The notes under the pieces are model-generated. The model ran no database searches. It was not told the DNA's origin and saw only the letters and a list, made by a program, of their open reading frames with translations. Shown here one piece after another: positions 43,979 to 52,671 of a DNA stretch of 64,000 bases (position 1 is the stretch's first letter; each line of letters begins with the position of its first letter). The DNA is taken from NCBI GenBank assembly GCA_964526675.1, contig CAZGLY010000007.1, positions 36,357-100,356 of the forward strand, in the 5' to 3' direction. This DNA is from CAZADA01 sp964526675 (GTDB lineage Bacteria; Pseudomonadota; Alphaproteobacteria; Caulobacterales; Maricaulaceae). A program made the position numbers and the translations under genes.

Positions 43979-44841
43979 CCGCAGCCGCCCACACCCCGTT
44001 CACCGATGATCAATTGCGCGCCTACCTCGATGGCGAGGCGCCGAGCGACGTCACGGCGGCGATCGACGCGGCGTTGGAGACCGATGACGCGCTGGCGGAA
44101 CGCCTGGCGGGTCTCGACGACTTTGCGGAGCTGATCCGTCCGGCGTTTGAGGCCGTTCGGGCCGCCGCGCCCCGCGAGGATTTGCTGGAGCGCTTGCGCG
44201 CCGCGGAAGCCGCCGCCGCCGCGGCCGCCGCCGATCCGTCGCGGCCGGGAGAGGCGCGCCGGTGGGCCGCCCTTGCGGCGGGCTTGGCGGCTGCCGTGAC
44301 GACCGGCGTGCTTATCGGACGCGGCCCCCTGGCGCCGCCGCCTGAGATCATTGATCGCGAAGTGATTGTGGAGCGCGAGGTGATCGTCGAGCGCGAGACG
44401 CCGCCGCCCCCGCGCACGTGGATGATGGCGGTGGCGGACTACGTCGCGCTCTTCTCGCAGGAGACCTTGATCGATCTTGGCGTGCAGCCTGAGGAGCTGG
44501 CGCAGCAGGTTGATAAAGTCAGCACCGCGGTGGGCCAGGATTTGACCGTCGCGGTGGACCTCCCGGATCTGACCTTGCAGCGCGCGGAGCTGCTGGAGCT
44601 CAACGGCCTGCCGTTGGCGCAACTGGCGTACACGCATGAGGACGGCACGCCGGTGGCCTTCTGCATCATTCTGCGCCCGCGTGAGCCCGACGGCGCCCCG
44701 GTCGCCTTCCGCACCGGACGCGCGCGCGATCTCAACGCGGTGCTGTGGGATGTCCAGCCGCGTGGCTTCCTGGTGATCGGTGATCGCGCGCCTGAGGAGC
44801 TCGACGCCCTCGCCCGCTTGTTGGCGGATCGCCTCGCGTAA
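43975..44841 (+). CDS. membrane anti-sigma factor
   Basis: A 288-residue protein overlapping the sigma gene by ATGA. The cytoplasmic N-terminus (FTDDQLRAYLDGEAPSDVTAAIDAAL) is the anti-sigma domain type found in the alphaproteobacterial family, without an HxxxCxxC zinc motif. A membrane helix near 99-116 (RRWAALAAGLAAAVTTGVLIG) leads to a periplasmic part with a repeated DREVIVEREVIVERE stretch and a C-terminal sensor domain containing LNGLPLAQLAYTHEDGTPVAFCIILR. It would hold the ECF factor until an envelope signal arrives. The repeated REVIVE unit may act as a stalk. Confidence 0.85.
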   Translation: MTAAAHTPFTDDQLRAYLDGEAPSDVTAAIDAALETDDALAERLAGLDDFAELIRPAFEAVRAAAPREDLLERLRAAEAAAAAAAADPSRPGEARRWAALAAGLAAAVTTGVLIGRGPLAPPPEIIDREVIVEREVIVERETPPPPRTWMMAVADYVALFSQETLIDLGVQPEELAQQVDKVSTAVGQDLTVAVDLPDLTLQRAELLELNGLPLAQLAYTHEDGTPVAFCIILRPREPDGAPVAFRTGRARDLNAVLWDVQPRGFLVIGDRAPEELDALARLLADRLA

Positions 44842-44971
44842 GCGCAACCGCACACCGCAAAACGGCGAACGCCGACTCCCCCTCGCGGGAGAGCCGGCGC
44901 CGCTGCGAGGCGCCGCGTGTGACAGGCGGGGAAACGCGACGCCCGAGCTCTAGACCTCTCACGCGCTGCGG
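44842..44971. other. short convergent gap with GC hairpin
   Basis: The gap between the convergent anti-sigma and TolC genes contains a 7-bp stem CGGCGCC/GGCGCCG (44895-44915) with a 7-base loop. No U-run follows on either strand, so it is at most a weak terminator. Confidence 0.3.
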
Positions 44972-46264
44972 TTACGGCGCCGCCACATCCCCAAAGGCGA
45001 GCCCGCCGGTCAGCGCGCGCAGCTGCAAGGTTTGGCGATAGAAGTCAAAGCGCGTCGTGATCGCGGCGAAGGCCGCGTCTTCGAACTCCAGACGGACCTC
45101 CACGAGATCGGGCAAGGTCCGCCGGCCCGCGGCGTGCTCCCGCTGGGCCGCGGCGAACTGGGCGGCCTTCTCCTCCGCGACCGTGTCGCGTTGGCGCGCC
45201 TGCGCTTCGAGGCTGAACATCCGCCTCTGCGCCACGGTCACGTCTTCCCGCAACCGTCGTTCGGCCGTCCTGGCCTGGGCTTTGATGGAGGACAGCTGCG
45301 CTTGGGCCCGCCGCGAGCGCGCGCCGAGGCGGTCGCCTGAAAAGATCGGCGCGGACACGTCCACGCCGAGCCGTTCGCGCAGATTGTCCTGGCCATCGTT
45401 CTCGTCGAACGCGTAGGACACGATGCCGACCAGATCCACCGTCGGGAGACGGGCCGCCCGCTCCCGCTTGAGCCCCGCGCGCAGACTGGCGACCTGATGA
45501 TCCAGGGCCTGGATTTGGGGATTATCCGAGAGAGCGCGCTCAACCACCGTTTCCGCGGAGACGCTCGCACTCTCCAGCATCGGGCCGAGCGCTTGGGGGT
45601 CGACCGGGCACGCCGGCGTCTCGACGCCCGTGTCCAAGTTGAGTCGGGTCGCAAAACGATCCCGCGCGAACTGCAGCTCCAGGATCAGCGCGCGCGCGTC
45701 CGCCAGCGCCGCCGCCACCTCCGCGCGGTCAAGGACGGTGGCGCCCCCGCGCGCGAGCGCGCCCTCAACAGCCGCCAACTGCCGCGTGAAATAGTCCGCG
45801 CGGTCCTTTGTCGTCTCAAGACGCGCCTGCGCCTCCAGCAGCCCGAGATAGGCGAGCCCGGTTTCGAGCCCCGCGTTGACGCGCGCTCCGGCGACGTCGA
45901 ACTCCGCGGCCCGCAAGGCTTCGCGCGACTGCCGACGAGCGAAGCGCGCGTCGCCAAAATCGAGGAGCCGCTGGGAGGCCCTGAGCCCCACCTGGTTCTC
46001 AATCACGTTGTCCGCGAGCCCGTCGTCCCCGACGCTGGTGCGTGCGAAGGCTGACAACTGGGGGCGCCGCAGCGACCACGCGTCCGCGAGGTTCGCCGCC
46101 GCCTCGTCAACGCCCGCCTCAGCGACGTTCACCCGGGGATCGCGGGCGGCCGCCAGCGCGAGCGCCTCCTCAAGGGCGAGGCAGCCCCCGACCTCAGGCT
46201 CCGCCGCCATAGCCGCGGCGCTGCAGCACGCGAGCGCGGCTGCCGACATCAAAAATCGACGCAT
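44972..46264 (-). CDS. TolC-family outer-membrane channel of a type I secretion system
   Basis: A 430-residue outer-membrane efflux protein. ATG 46264 has AGGGGG upstream and starts a signal peptide (MRRFLMSAAALACCSAAAMA). The body is two long helical repeats characteristic of TolC: CLALEEALALAAARDPRVNVAEAGVDEAAANLADAWSLRRPQLSAFART and later DNPQIQALDHQVASLRAGLKRERAARLPTVDLVG. Three copies form the channel through the outer membrane and periplasm. It is last in the operon RTX-ABC-HlyD-TolC, ten bases after HlyD. Confidence 0.9.
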   Translation of the reverse strand: MRRFLMSAAALACCSAAAMAAEPEVGGCLALEEALALAAARDPRVNVAEAGVDEAAANLADAWSLRRPQLSAFARTSVGDDGLADNVIENQVGLRASQRLLDFGDARFARRQSREALRAAEFDVAGARVNAGLETGLAYLGLLEAQARLETTKDRADYFTRQLAAVEGALARGGATVLDRAEVAAALADARALILELQFARDRFATRLNLDTGVETPACPVDPQALGPMLESASVSAETVVERALSDNPQIQALDHQVASLRAGLKRERAARLPTVDLVGIVSYAFDENDGQDNLRERLGVDVSAPIFSGDRLGARSRRAQAQLSSIKAQARTAERRLREDVTVAQRRMFSLEAQARQRDTVAEEKAAQFAAAQREHAAGRRTLPDLVEVRLEFEDAAFAAITTRFDFYRQTLQLRALTGGLAFGDVAAP

Positions 46265-46274
46265 GCCAGGCCCC

Positions 46275-47591
46275 CTAGCTCGACCGGAAGCCGCGGAAGA
46301 GCGACTCTGACAGCGGCGCAAAGAGGTAATCGAAGGTCGTGCGGCTCACCCCTGAAAAGATGAACGCCTCCACCGGCATGCCGGGACGCACGTCAACGAC
46401 GCGCGCGGCCGTCTCACCGCCCTGAACCTCCACCGGCGGCAGCTCAACGCGCGCCTCGTAATAGGCGGCGCCCGTCGCGGGGTCGGATTTGAGGTCGGCG
46501 CTGACGCTGACGACCTCGCCTTCAAGCCGCGGCGCCCGCCAGCTGCGATAGGCCGAGATCCGCGTGCGCACCCGCTGTCCAACAAAGACCGAGGCGCGGT
46601 CGGTCGGCCGGATGCGAACGGCTGCGGTGGCCGTGCGCACCGGCGGGACAATCTCCAGAATTGGCTCGCCCGGACGAACAACTCCGCCCTTCGTGGAGAA
46701 GCTGAGATTGAGCACGGCCCCCGCCACCGGCGCCATGATCACCGATCGGTCCAAGACGTCCTGGGACGCAGCGAGCGATTCCTGGGCGGCCAAGAGCTTC
46801 GCTCTTGCGTCCAGAAGCGCGGCCGACATGTCTTGAGCGAACCGCGCGCGCGCCTGGGCGATCTGCCCCTCAAGATCGCGCGCCCGCGCCGCAGCGTCTT
46901 CTTGCTCGCTGTGCAGGCGCGCAATGTCGGCCTCTAAGCCCGCGACGCGTTGCTCCAAGTTCGCGACCTGGTCACGCCGCGCCAGCTGCTGGTCGAACAT
47001 GGTCCGTACGGACCGCAGCTCGTCCTGCGCCGCCGCCAACGACCGCTCCGTGATGACGATCTGCTCGGCGCGCAAACCCTCCGTGGTGACCGCGCCATCC
47101 CGGCGCGACGCCAAGACCTCGAGTTCAGCCGCCAGGGCCTGGCGCTGTTGGTCGAAGAGATCGGCCTCGCGCTCGATGATGTCCGCTCGTTCCGGCGCGC
47201 CGAGGGCAAGAGACGCCAACGCGCTGAAGTCCGGCGACGCGGCCTCGCCCTGCAGCGCGGTGAGCCGCGCAACCGTCGCCACGAACGCGGCCACTTCCTG
47301 GGCGACTTGGTCGCGGCGCGCTAAGGCGGCGGTGTCTTGCAAGCGCAGCAACACATCGCCCGCCTCCACCCGATCGCCCTCGCGCACGGCGACGGCGTCG
47401 ACAATGCCGCCCTCCAAATGCTGAACGACTTTGCGGTTGTCCTCCGCAACGATTTGGCCGCCCGCGGCGACGCCCTCCTCCAGCGGCGCCAAGCCCGCCC
47501 AACTCGCGAAGCCGCCAAAGCCGGCGACGCACACAAGCGCCATCGTGATCGTGAAGCCGTCTTTCGCCGGCGGATCGGTGAGATTGATCAT
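46275..47591 (-). CDS. HlyD-family periplasmic adaptor (membrane fusion protein)
   Basis: A 438-residue type I secretion adaptor. An N-terminal membrane helix (TITMALVCVAGFGGFASWAGL) is followed by the lipoyl half-motif GGQIVAEDNRKVVQHLEGGIVDAVAVREGDRVEAGDVLLRL, a long coiled-coil hairpin (about 95-280), and the C-terminal beta barrel with VIMAPVAGAVLNLSFSTKGGVVRPGEPILEIVP and VDVRPGMPVEAFI. It is of the PrtE/HlyD type and links the inner-membrane ABC exporter to TolC. The start codon overlaps the ABC stop. Confidence 0.93.
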   Translation of the reverse strand: MINLTDPPAKDGFTITMALVCVAGFGGFASWAGLAPLEEGVAAGGQIVAEDNRKVVQHLEGGIVDAVAVREGDRVEAGDVLLRLQDTAALARRDQVAQEVAAFVATVARLTALQGEAASPDFSALASLALGAPERADIIEREADLFDQQRQALAAELEVLASRRDGAVTTEGLRAEQIVITERSLAAAQDELRSVRTMFDQQLARRDQVANLEQRVAGLEADIARLHSEQEDAAARARDLEGQIAQARARFAQDMSAALLDARAKLLAAQESLAASQDVLDRSVIMAPVAGAVLNLSFSTKGGVVRPGEPILEIVPPVRTATAAVRIRPTDRASVFVGQRVRTRISAYRSWRAPRLEGEVVSVSADLKSDPATGAAYYEARVELPPVEVQGGETAARVVDVRPGMPVEAFIFSGVSRTTFDYLFAPLSESLFRGFRSS

Positions 47592-49342
47592 GACGCGCCT
47601 CCCAGGGCGTGGACGGCGTGCGCGCTCGGGCCCGCGGCCCCCGCGACGCCATCGTCAAGACTGTTGAGGTATTGCTGGGCGCTGGCGCCCATCACGGCCC
47701 CGCGCCGCACGACCAACACGGTCGAACACTCGCCGATCAGCGCCGGATCGTGGGTGGCCACCACGATGATGGCGCCGCGCGCGGCTTCTCGCCGGAGCGA
47801 AGCGCGCAAGACGCCGCCGGCCAGTTGGTCGAGATGGGCCGTCGGCTCATCAAGCAACAGCAGAACCGGCTCGCCGAAGAACGCGCGCGCCAAGCCGATC
47901 AACTGGCGCTGACCAGCGGAGATGTGCGCCCCGCCGGGGCCGATCACGGTGTCGTAACCATCGGGAAAGCCGAGGATCGCCTCATGGCCGCCGACTTTCC
48001 GGGCCGCCGCCACCACGTCGTCAGACGCCGCCGGCTTCAAGCGCGCGATGTTCTCCGCCACCGTCGCCGGGAGAAGCTCCACATCCTGCGGCACGTAGCC
48101 AATGTGGTCCCCCCGGTCGGCGCTCGGCCAGCCGTGGAGATCACGCCCGCCCAGCGCCACCGACCCGCTGGCCGCAGGCCACGAACCCGCCAAGGTCTGC
48201 AGAAGGGTTGTCTTGCCGCCGCCGTTCGCCCCAACCAGAGCGACACGATCGCCCGCGCCGGCCTCAAAACTGAACGGGCGGATCAGCGCCGCGCGCGACC
48301 CCGGCGCGGCGACCGCCAGCCGATCAAGCTGCAGTCGCGGTTCGGGGCGCGGCAGGCCCATAAAGCTCTTCGGCTCCGACGTCGCGCCCACCCGCGCCAT
48401 GGTCTCGATCCACGCGCGACGCGCCTGGGTGAGGCCTCGCCAGCCGCCGACGATTTGATCGATCGGGGCGAGCGCACGCGACAAAATGATGGAGGCCGCC
48501 ACGATCGCGCCGGGCGAGATCTGTTGAGAGATCGCCAGCGCCGCGCCCGCGCCAAGGATGAGGATCTGCACGATCTGACGCGTTGAGCGCGCGGAGGCGG
48601 CGAACGCCGCGTCGCGCTTCGACGCCGAGAGCCCAAAGCCGCGCCCCTTGGCTTTCACCGCCGACCATCGCTCGAACACCCGCGGCGTCAGGCCCATCGC
48701 CACGATGACCGAGCGTTGCCGGTCCAAGCCTTGGGCGAAGTCCTGCGCTTGCGCGCCAATGGTCGAGGCCAGGTTGCTGGAGCGGCGCGTGGTCCACTCC
48801 GCCGCCACCGCGACCGTGAAGATCGTCGCCGCGCCGCCAAGGCCCAACAGACCCAGCGTCGGGTGCACCAGAAACATCAGGCCGAGAAACATCGGCGTGA
48901 ACGGCGCGTCGAAGAACGGCAACACCAAGCCGTTCTGGAAGACGGACTGGATCCGCCCAACATGGTGCAGATCGTTGGCGACGCCCGTGGTCGCGCTGGG
49001 GTCGTCCTCGAAGCGTTGAAAGATCCGGCGCGCCAGCCGCGCCTCAATCCGCGCGCCCGCCAGCGCGCACACCCGCCGACGTCCCGCTTCCGCGGCTCCG
49101 TAGACGCTGAGTAGGAACACCGCCACCAACGTCAGCCACAGCAAGGTGTCGATCGACGCCGAGGTGAGCACCCGGTCGTAAATCTGGATCATGTAGAGGG
49201 GCGCCACCAGCAGAAGCAGGTTGGCGACCAGGGAAAAGCCCAGGATCCAACCGAAGGATCCCCGCGTTTCAAGGCGCATTTGCGCCAGCCACCGCACGAC
49301 GCCCAAACGCGTCGCGTCGGCTTTCGGTTGTGTCGATTTCAT
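47588..49342 (-). CDS. type I secretion ABC exporter (PrtD-type permease/ATPase)
   Basis: A 584-residue half-transporter. ATG 49342 is preferred over an upstream in-frame GTG. The membrane domain holds about six helices (SFGWILGFSLVANLLLLVAPLYMIQIYDRVL, IDTLLWLTLVAVFLLSVYGA and so on). The nucleotide-binding domain has Walker A LVGANGGGKTT, signature HISAGQRQLIGLARAF, Walker B VLLLLDEPTAHLDQ and the switch His in VVATHDPAL. It has no N-terminal C39 peptidase domain, as in PrtD/LapB-like RTX exporters. The cognate substrate is the RTX protein encoded immediately upstream; between them is a terminator hairpin. Confidence 0.93.
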   Translation of the reverse strand: MKSTQPKADATRLGVVRWLAQMRLETRGSFGWILGFSLVANLLLLVAPLYMIQIYDRVLTSASIDTLLWLTLVAVFLLSVYGAAEAGRRRVCALAGARIEARLARRIFQRFEDDPSATTGVANDLHHVGRIQSVFQNGLVLPFFDAPFTPMFLGLMFLVHPTLGLLGLGGAATIFTVAVAAEWTTRRSSNLASTIGAQAQDFAQGLDRQRSVIVAMGLTPRVFERWSAVKAKGRGFGLSASKRDAAFAASARSTRQIVQILILGAGAALAISQQISPGAIVAASIILSRALAPIDQIVGGWRGLTQARRAWIETMARVGATSEPKSFMGLPRPEPRLQLDRLAVAAPGSRAALIRPFSFEAGAGDRVALVGANGGGKTTLLQTLAGSWPAASGSVALGGRDLHGWPSADRGDHIGYVPQDVELLPATVAENIARLKPAASDDVVAAARKVGGHEAILGFPDGYDTVIGPGGAHISAGQRQLIGLARAFFGEPVLLLLDEPTAHLDQLAGGVLRASLRREAARGAIIVVATHDPALIGECSTVLVVRRGAVMGASAQQYLNSLDDGVAGAAGPSAHAVHALGGAS

Positions 49343-49360
49343 CTGAAGCCCGCCTGTCAC

Positions 49361-49396
49361 AAAGAAAATCCCCGGGGCGGCCGAGCCGCCCCGGGG
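49361..49396 (-). terminator. intra-operon intrinsic terminator between RTX gene and exporter genes
   Basis: A perfect 12-bp stem CCCCGGGGCGGC/GCCGCCCCGGGG with a three-base loop is followed on the minus strand by ATTTTCTTTG. It starts 9 bases after the RTX stop and lies before the exporter start at 49342. It probably ends most transcripts after the substrate gene and lets some continue, giving much more substrate than transporter. Confidence 0.85.
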
Positions 49397-49404
49397 CGCG
49401 GCCC

Positions 49405-52400
49405 CTAGAGGCCGTCGCTGGTGTCGACTGGCGTCGCGGCCAGTTCATCCAGCGCGTCGAACGCGACCGCGTCCGCATCAGCGGCGGCGCCGTCGTCGGA
49501 CGCATCCGCCTGGTTGGCGCTGTCGACATCATCGCTGAGGTCGACAAAGCCGCCGCCGAAGGAGCCCGTCTGGGACGCCACCGGCTGGGTGACCAACTGC
49601 ACCGTCACGGTCGACGCCGGTCCGGTTTGGTTAAGCCACAGCGTGTAGGTGCCCGCCGGCAGAGAGCCCTCGAACCCGATCGCCCCCGGCAGCGTGCCGA
49701 TCGTCCCGAGCACGTTTCCGCCCACGTCGCCGGAACCGTAGGTGATGCCGCCCAGCAGATCCGCCGCGGACGGGTTGGCCGGATCGACCGTCGAGACCGG
49801 GCCTTCCTGCAGCCCCAAGAACGCCAGATTGCCAGCGCCGGCCTGGTAGTCGGCGATGACGATCTCGGTGAGCTCCTGGCCCTCAGCCACGGTGAAGGAG
49901 ACGTAGTCGATGTCCCGGCCGCCGGGCTCGGCGTCGCCTTGCTGAGTGGCCGTGACTTCGTTCGTCCCAAGCCCAAGCGCCAAGCTGGTGGGGTTGGCGG
50001 GATCGCCGGAGAGGTCCCCGTCAGAGGCCTCGTTAAAGGTCACCGCCGGAGCGTCCTGCACGTTGACGAACTGGAAGTTGTCGGCGGAGAAGCTGGCGAG
50101 GGCGTCGATGGCGTCTTGACCGGTGAGGTCGGTCTGCCGCGACAGGATGGAGAGATCCGCCGTCGGGTCGGAGAGATCCGACGAGTAGACGACGCGGTTC
50201 AGCTGCAGGTTCGAGTTGAAGTAGACGAAGATCCCCGGGCCGGGTTGATCCACCAGATTGGCGATTTGACCCGCCGCCGTGCCCGCCAGGAAGGGCGTGC
50301 CGGGATCCGCATCGTTGTCGCTGTTCAGCAGCACGATGACGTTCGCGCCCGCCGGGATTTGCGCGTTGGGATCGTTGGCGTCCACCGCCGCGAAGGAGAC
50401 GTCGCCGGTGATGCCGAAGTCGCCGGCGTTGAACTGGTAGGTGTCTTCGGCGAAGTTGAAGTCTTCGATGGTGTCTTCGTTGCCGATGATCTGACGGTCG
50501 GCCGCGGACACGTCCGCGCCGTCAAAGGGATCGCCGGAGAACGCAAAGACGTCGTTGCCGCCGCCGCCGATCAGGGTGTCCGCGCCGCCGCGGCCGTCCA
50601 GGAGGTCGTTGCCCTCACGGCCGTTGAGGACGTTGACGTTGGCGTCGCCCAGGATCGTGTCGTCGCCATTGACCGAACCCAGCACGTTTTCGAAGTTCAC
50701 AAACGTGTTCGGGCCGGCGGTTCCCGCCGCCAGGTCGACCGTCACGCCCGTGGCCGCCGACAGGTTCAGCGTGTCGGAGCCCGCGCCGCCGTCGGCGAAG
50801 TCCGTGCCGCCGAAGGGGTGGATGTTGTCGTCGCCGTCGCCGCCGATGATGACGTTGGCTTCGTTGTTGCCGAACAGCGTGTCGTTCTGATCGGTGCCGA
50901 TGACGTTTTCGATGTCGGTGAGCGTCACCGTGGCGTCGCCTTGGGTGAGCACGCCTTCTTGGCTTTCCGGAGCGTTGTTCAGCGCGCCCTGATTGGAGGC
51001 GTCCAGGTCCACCGACACGCCCTCAGACAAGCCCGACAGGTCGATCGTGTCGCCCGTGGCGATGTCCGCCGCCGACGTCGCCGTCGCGCCGTTGTTGTCG
51101 TCGCCGCCATCAATGACGTCGCCATCCGTGACGGCGTTCACCACAAACGTGTCGTCGACAGCGTCCTGCACGTTGACGAACTGGAAGTTGTCGGCGGAGA
51201 AGCTGGCGAGGGCGTCGATGGCGTCTTGACCGGTGAGGTCGGTCTGCCGCGACAGGATGGAGAGATCCGCCGTCGGGTCGGAGAGATCCGACGAGTAGAC
51301 GACGCGGTTCAGCTGCAGGTTCGAGTTGAAGTAGACGAAGATCCCCGGGCCGGGTTGATCCACCAGATTGGCGATTTGACCCGCCGCCGTGCCCGCCAGG
51401 AAGGGCGTGCCGGGATCCGCATCGTTGTCGCTGTTCAGCAGCACGATGACGTTCGCGCCCGCCGGGATTTGCGCGTTGGGATCGTTGGCGTCCACCGCCG
51501 CGAAGGAGACGTCGCCGGTGATGCCGAAGTCGCCGGCGTTGAACTGGTAGGTGTCTTCGGCGAAGTTGAAGTCTTCGATGGTGTCTTCGTTGCCGATGAT
51601 CTGACGGTCGGCCGCGGACACGTCCGCGCCGTCAAAGGGATCGCCGGAGAACGCAAAGACGTCGTTGCCGCCGCCGCCGATCAGGGTGTCCGCGCCGCCG
51701 CGGCCGTCCAGGAGGTCGTTGCCCTCACGGCCGTTGAGGACGTTGACGTTGGCGTCGCCCAGGATCGTGTCGTCGCCATTGACCGAACCCAGCACGTTTT
51801 CGAAGTTCACAAACGTGTTCGGGCCGGCGGTTCCCGCCGCCAGGTCGACCGTCACGCCCGTGGCCGCCGACAGGTTCAGCGTGTCGGAGCCCGCGCCGCC
51901 GTCGGCGAAGTCCGTGCCGCCGAAGGGGTGGATGTTGTCGTCGCCGTCGCCGCCGATGATGACGTTGGCTTCGTTGTTGCCGAACAGCGTGTCGTTCTGA
52001 TCGGTGCCGATGACGTTTTCGATGTCGGTGAGCGTCACCGTGGCGTCGCCTTGGGTGAGCACGCCTTCTTGGCTTTCCGGAGCGTTGTTCAGCGCGCCCT
52101 GATTGGAGGCGTCCAGGTCCACCGACACGCCCTCAGACAAGCCCGACAGGTCGATCGTGTCGCCCGTGGCGATGTCCGCCGCCGACGTCGCCGTCGCGCC
52201 GTTGTTGTCGTCGCCGCCATCAATGACGTCGCCATCCGTGACGGCGTTCACCACAAACGTGTCGTCGACGATTTGCGCGCCGCCGTTGTCGTCATCGTCG
52301 TCGCTGAGCGCGATCGCCGCACCCGCGCCGCCGGCGATCGCCACGCCCGCCGCGCCGAGCAACAACGCGTTGTTGCTGAGAAACCCGCCGTCGGCGTCCA

Positions 52401-52671
52401 GCGCCGCCAGCGCGTCGTTGTTGATGAAGGCCACGCCGTCGCGGACTTGCACGTCGCTGGCCGGGATGACCACCGAGCGGCCATTGTCCAGCACCAGCGT
52501 CGCGGACCCGTCGCTGTTGACCCGCACCTCCGCCACGCCGTCGATGGCGTCCGCGCGGGAGTAATTCACCAGGTTTTGCGCCTGCGCCTGGCCGGCCAAG
52601 CCGACCACAGCGCCAAGCGCGCCCAACGCGCCGAGCACGCCGCCGCGCCGCTGATTGTCTTTCCGTTGCAT
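49405..52671 (-). CDS. large RTX repeat protein, predicted type I secretion substrate/adhesin, with internal duplication
   Basis: A 1088-residue acidic protein. ATG 52671 follows GGAAGGGG. Residues 11-32 look like a Sec-type leader (GVLGALGALGAVVGLAGQAQA), then a short beta domain (NLVNYSRADAIDGVAEVRV ... SVVIPASDVQV), a second hydrophobic stretch (103-122) and an Asp run. Residues 135-504 and 505-874 are identical 370-residue modules, each with Ca-binding RTX nonapeptides (GGDGDDNIHPFGG, GGAGSDTLNL, GREGNDLLDGRGGADTLIG). The C-terminal 210 residues include a beta domain (YVSFTVAEGQELTEIVIADY ... AGTYTLWLNQTG) like pre-peptidase domains and a very acidic tail. It is first in the secretion operon. 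A calcium-dependent surface or extracellular protein is likely; no enzyme domain was recognised. Confidence 0.87.
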   Translation of the reverse strand: MQRKDNQRRGGVLGALGALGAVVGLAGQAQAQNLVNYSRADAIDGVAEVRVNSDGSATLVLDNGRSVVIPASDVQVRDGVAFINNDALAALDADGGFLSNNALLLGAAGVAIAGGAGAAIALSDDDDDNGGAQIVDDTFVVNAVTDGDVIDGGDDNNGATATSAADIATGDTIDLSGLSEGVSVDLDASNQGALNNAPESQEGVLTQGDATVTLTDIENVIGTDQNDTLFGNNEANVIIGGDGDDNIHPFGGTDFADGGAGSDTLNLSAATGVTVDLAAGTAGPNTFVNFENVLGSVNGDDTILGDANVNVLNGREGNDLLDGRGGADTLIGGGGNDVFAFSGDPFDGADVSAADRQIIGNEDTIEDFNFAEDTYQFNAGDFGITGDVSFAAVDANDPNAQIPAGANVIVLLNSDNDADPGTPFLAGTAAGQIANLVDQPGPGIFVYFNSNLQLNRVVYSSDLSDPTADLSILSRQTDLTGQDAIDALASFSADNFQFVNVQDAVDDTFVVNAVTDGDVIDGGDDNNGATATSAADIATGDTIDLSGLSEGVSVDLDASNQGALNNAPESQEGVLTQGDATVTLTDIENVIGTDQNDTLFGNNEANVIIGGDGDDNIHPFGGTDFADGGAGSDTLNLSAATGVTVDLAAGTAGPNTFVNFENVLGSVNGDDTILGDANVNVLNGREGNDLLDGRGGADTLIGGGGNDVFAFSGDPFDGADVSAADRQIIGNEDTIEDFNFAEDTYQFNAGDFGITGDVSFAAVDANDPNAQIPAGANVIVLLNSDNDADPGTPFLAGTAAGQIANLVDQPGPGIFVYFNSNLQLNRVVYSSDLSDPTADLSILSRQTDLTGQDAIDALASFSADNFQFVNVQDAPAVTFNEASDGDLSGDPANPTSLALGLGTNEVTATQQGDAEPGGRDIDYVSFTVAEGQELTEIVIADYQAGAGNLAFLGLQEGPVSTVDPANPSAADLLGGITYGSGDVGGNVLGTIGTLPGAIGFEGSLPAGTYTLWLNQTGPASTVTVQLVTQPVASQTGSFGGGFVDLSDDVDSANQADASDDGAAADADAVAFDALDELAATPVDTSDGL
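50050..51159 (-). repeat. 1110-bp perfect tandem repeat, copy B (C-terminal module)
   Basis: All 1110 bases were compared with 51160-52269 line by line, with no mismatch seen. Identity stops exactly at 50049 (g versus c at 51159). The unit is a multiple of three (370 codons), so the frame is kept. Confidence 0.97.
51160..52269 (-). repeat. 1110-bp perfect tandem repeat, copy A (N-terminal module)
   Basis: Directly adjoins copy B with no spacer. Identity ends at 52270 (g versus a at 51160). The module begins at VDDTFVVNAV and ends at FVNVQDA in the protein. Confidence 0.97.
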
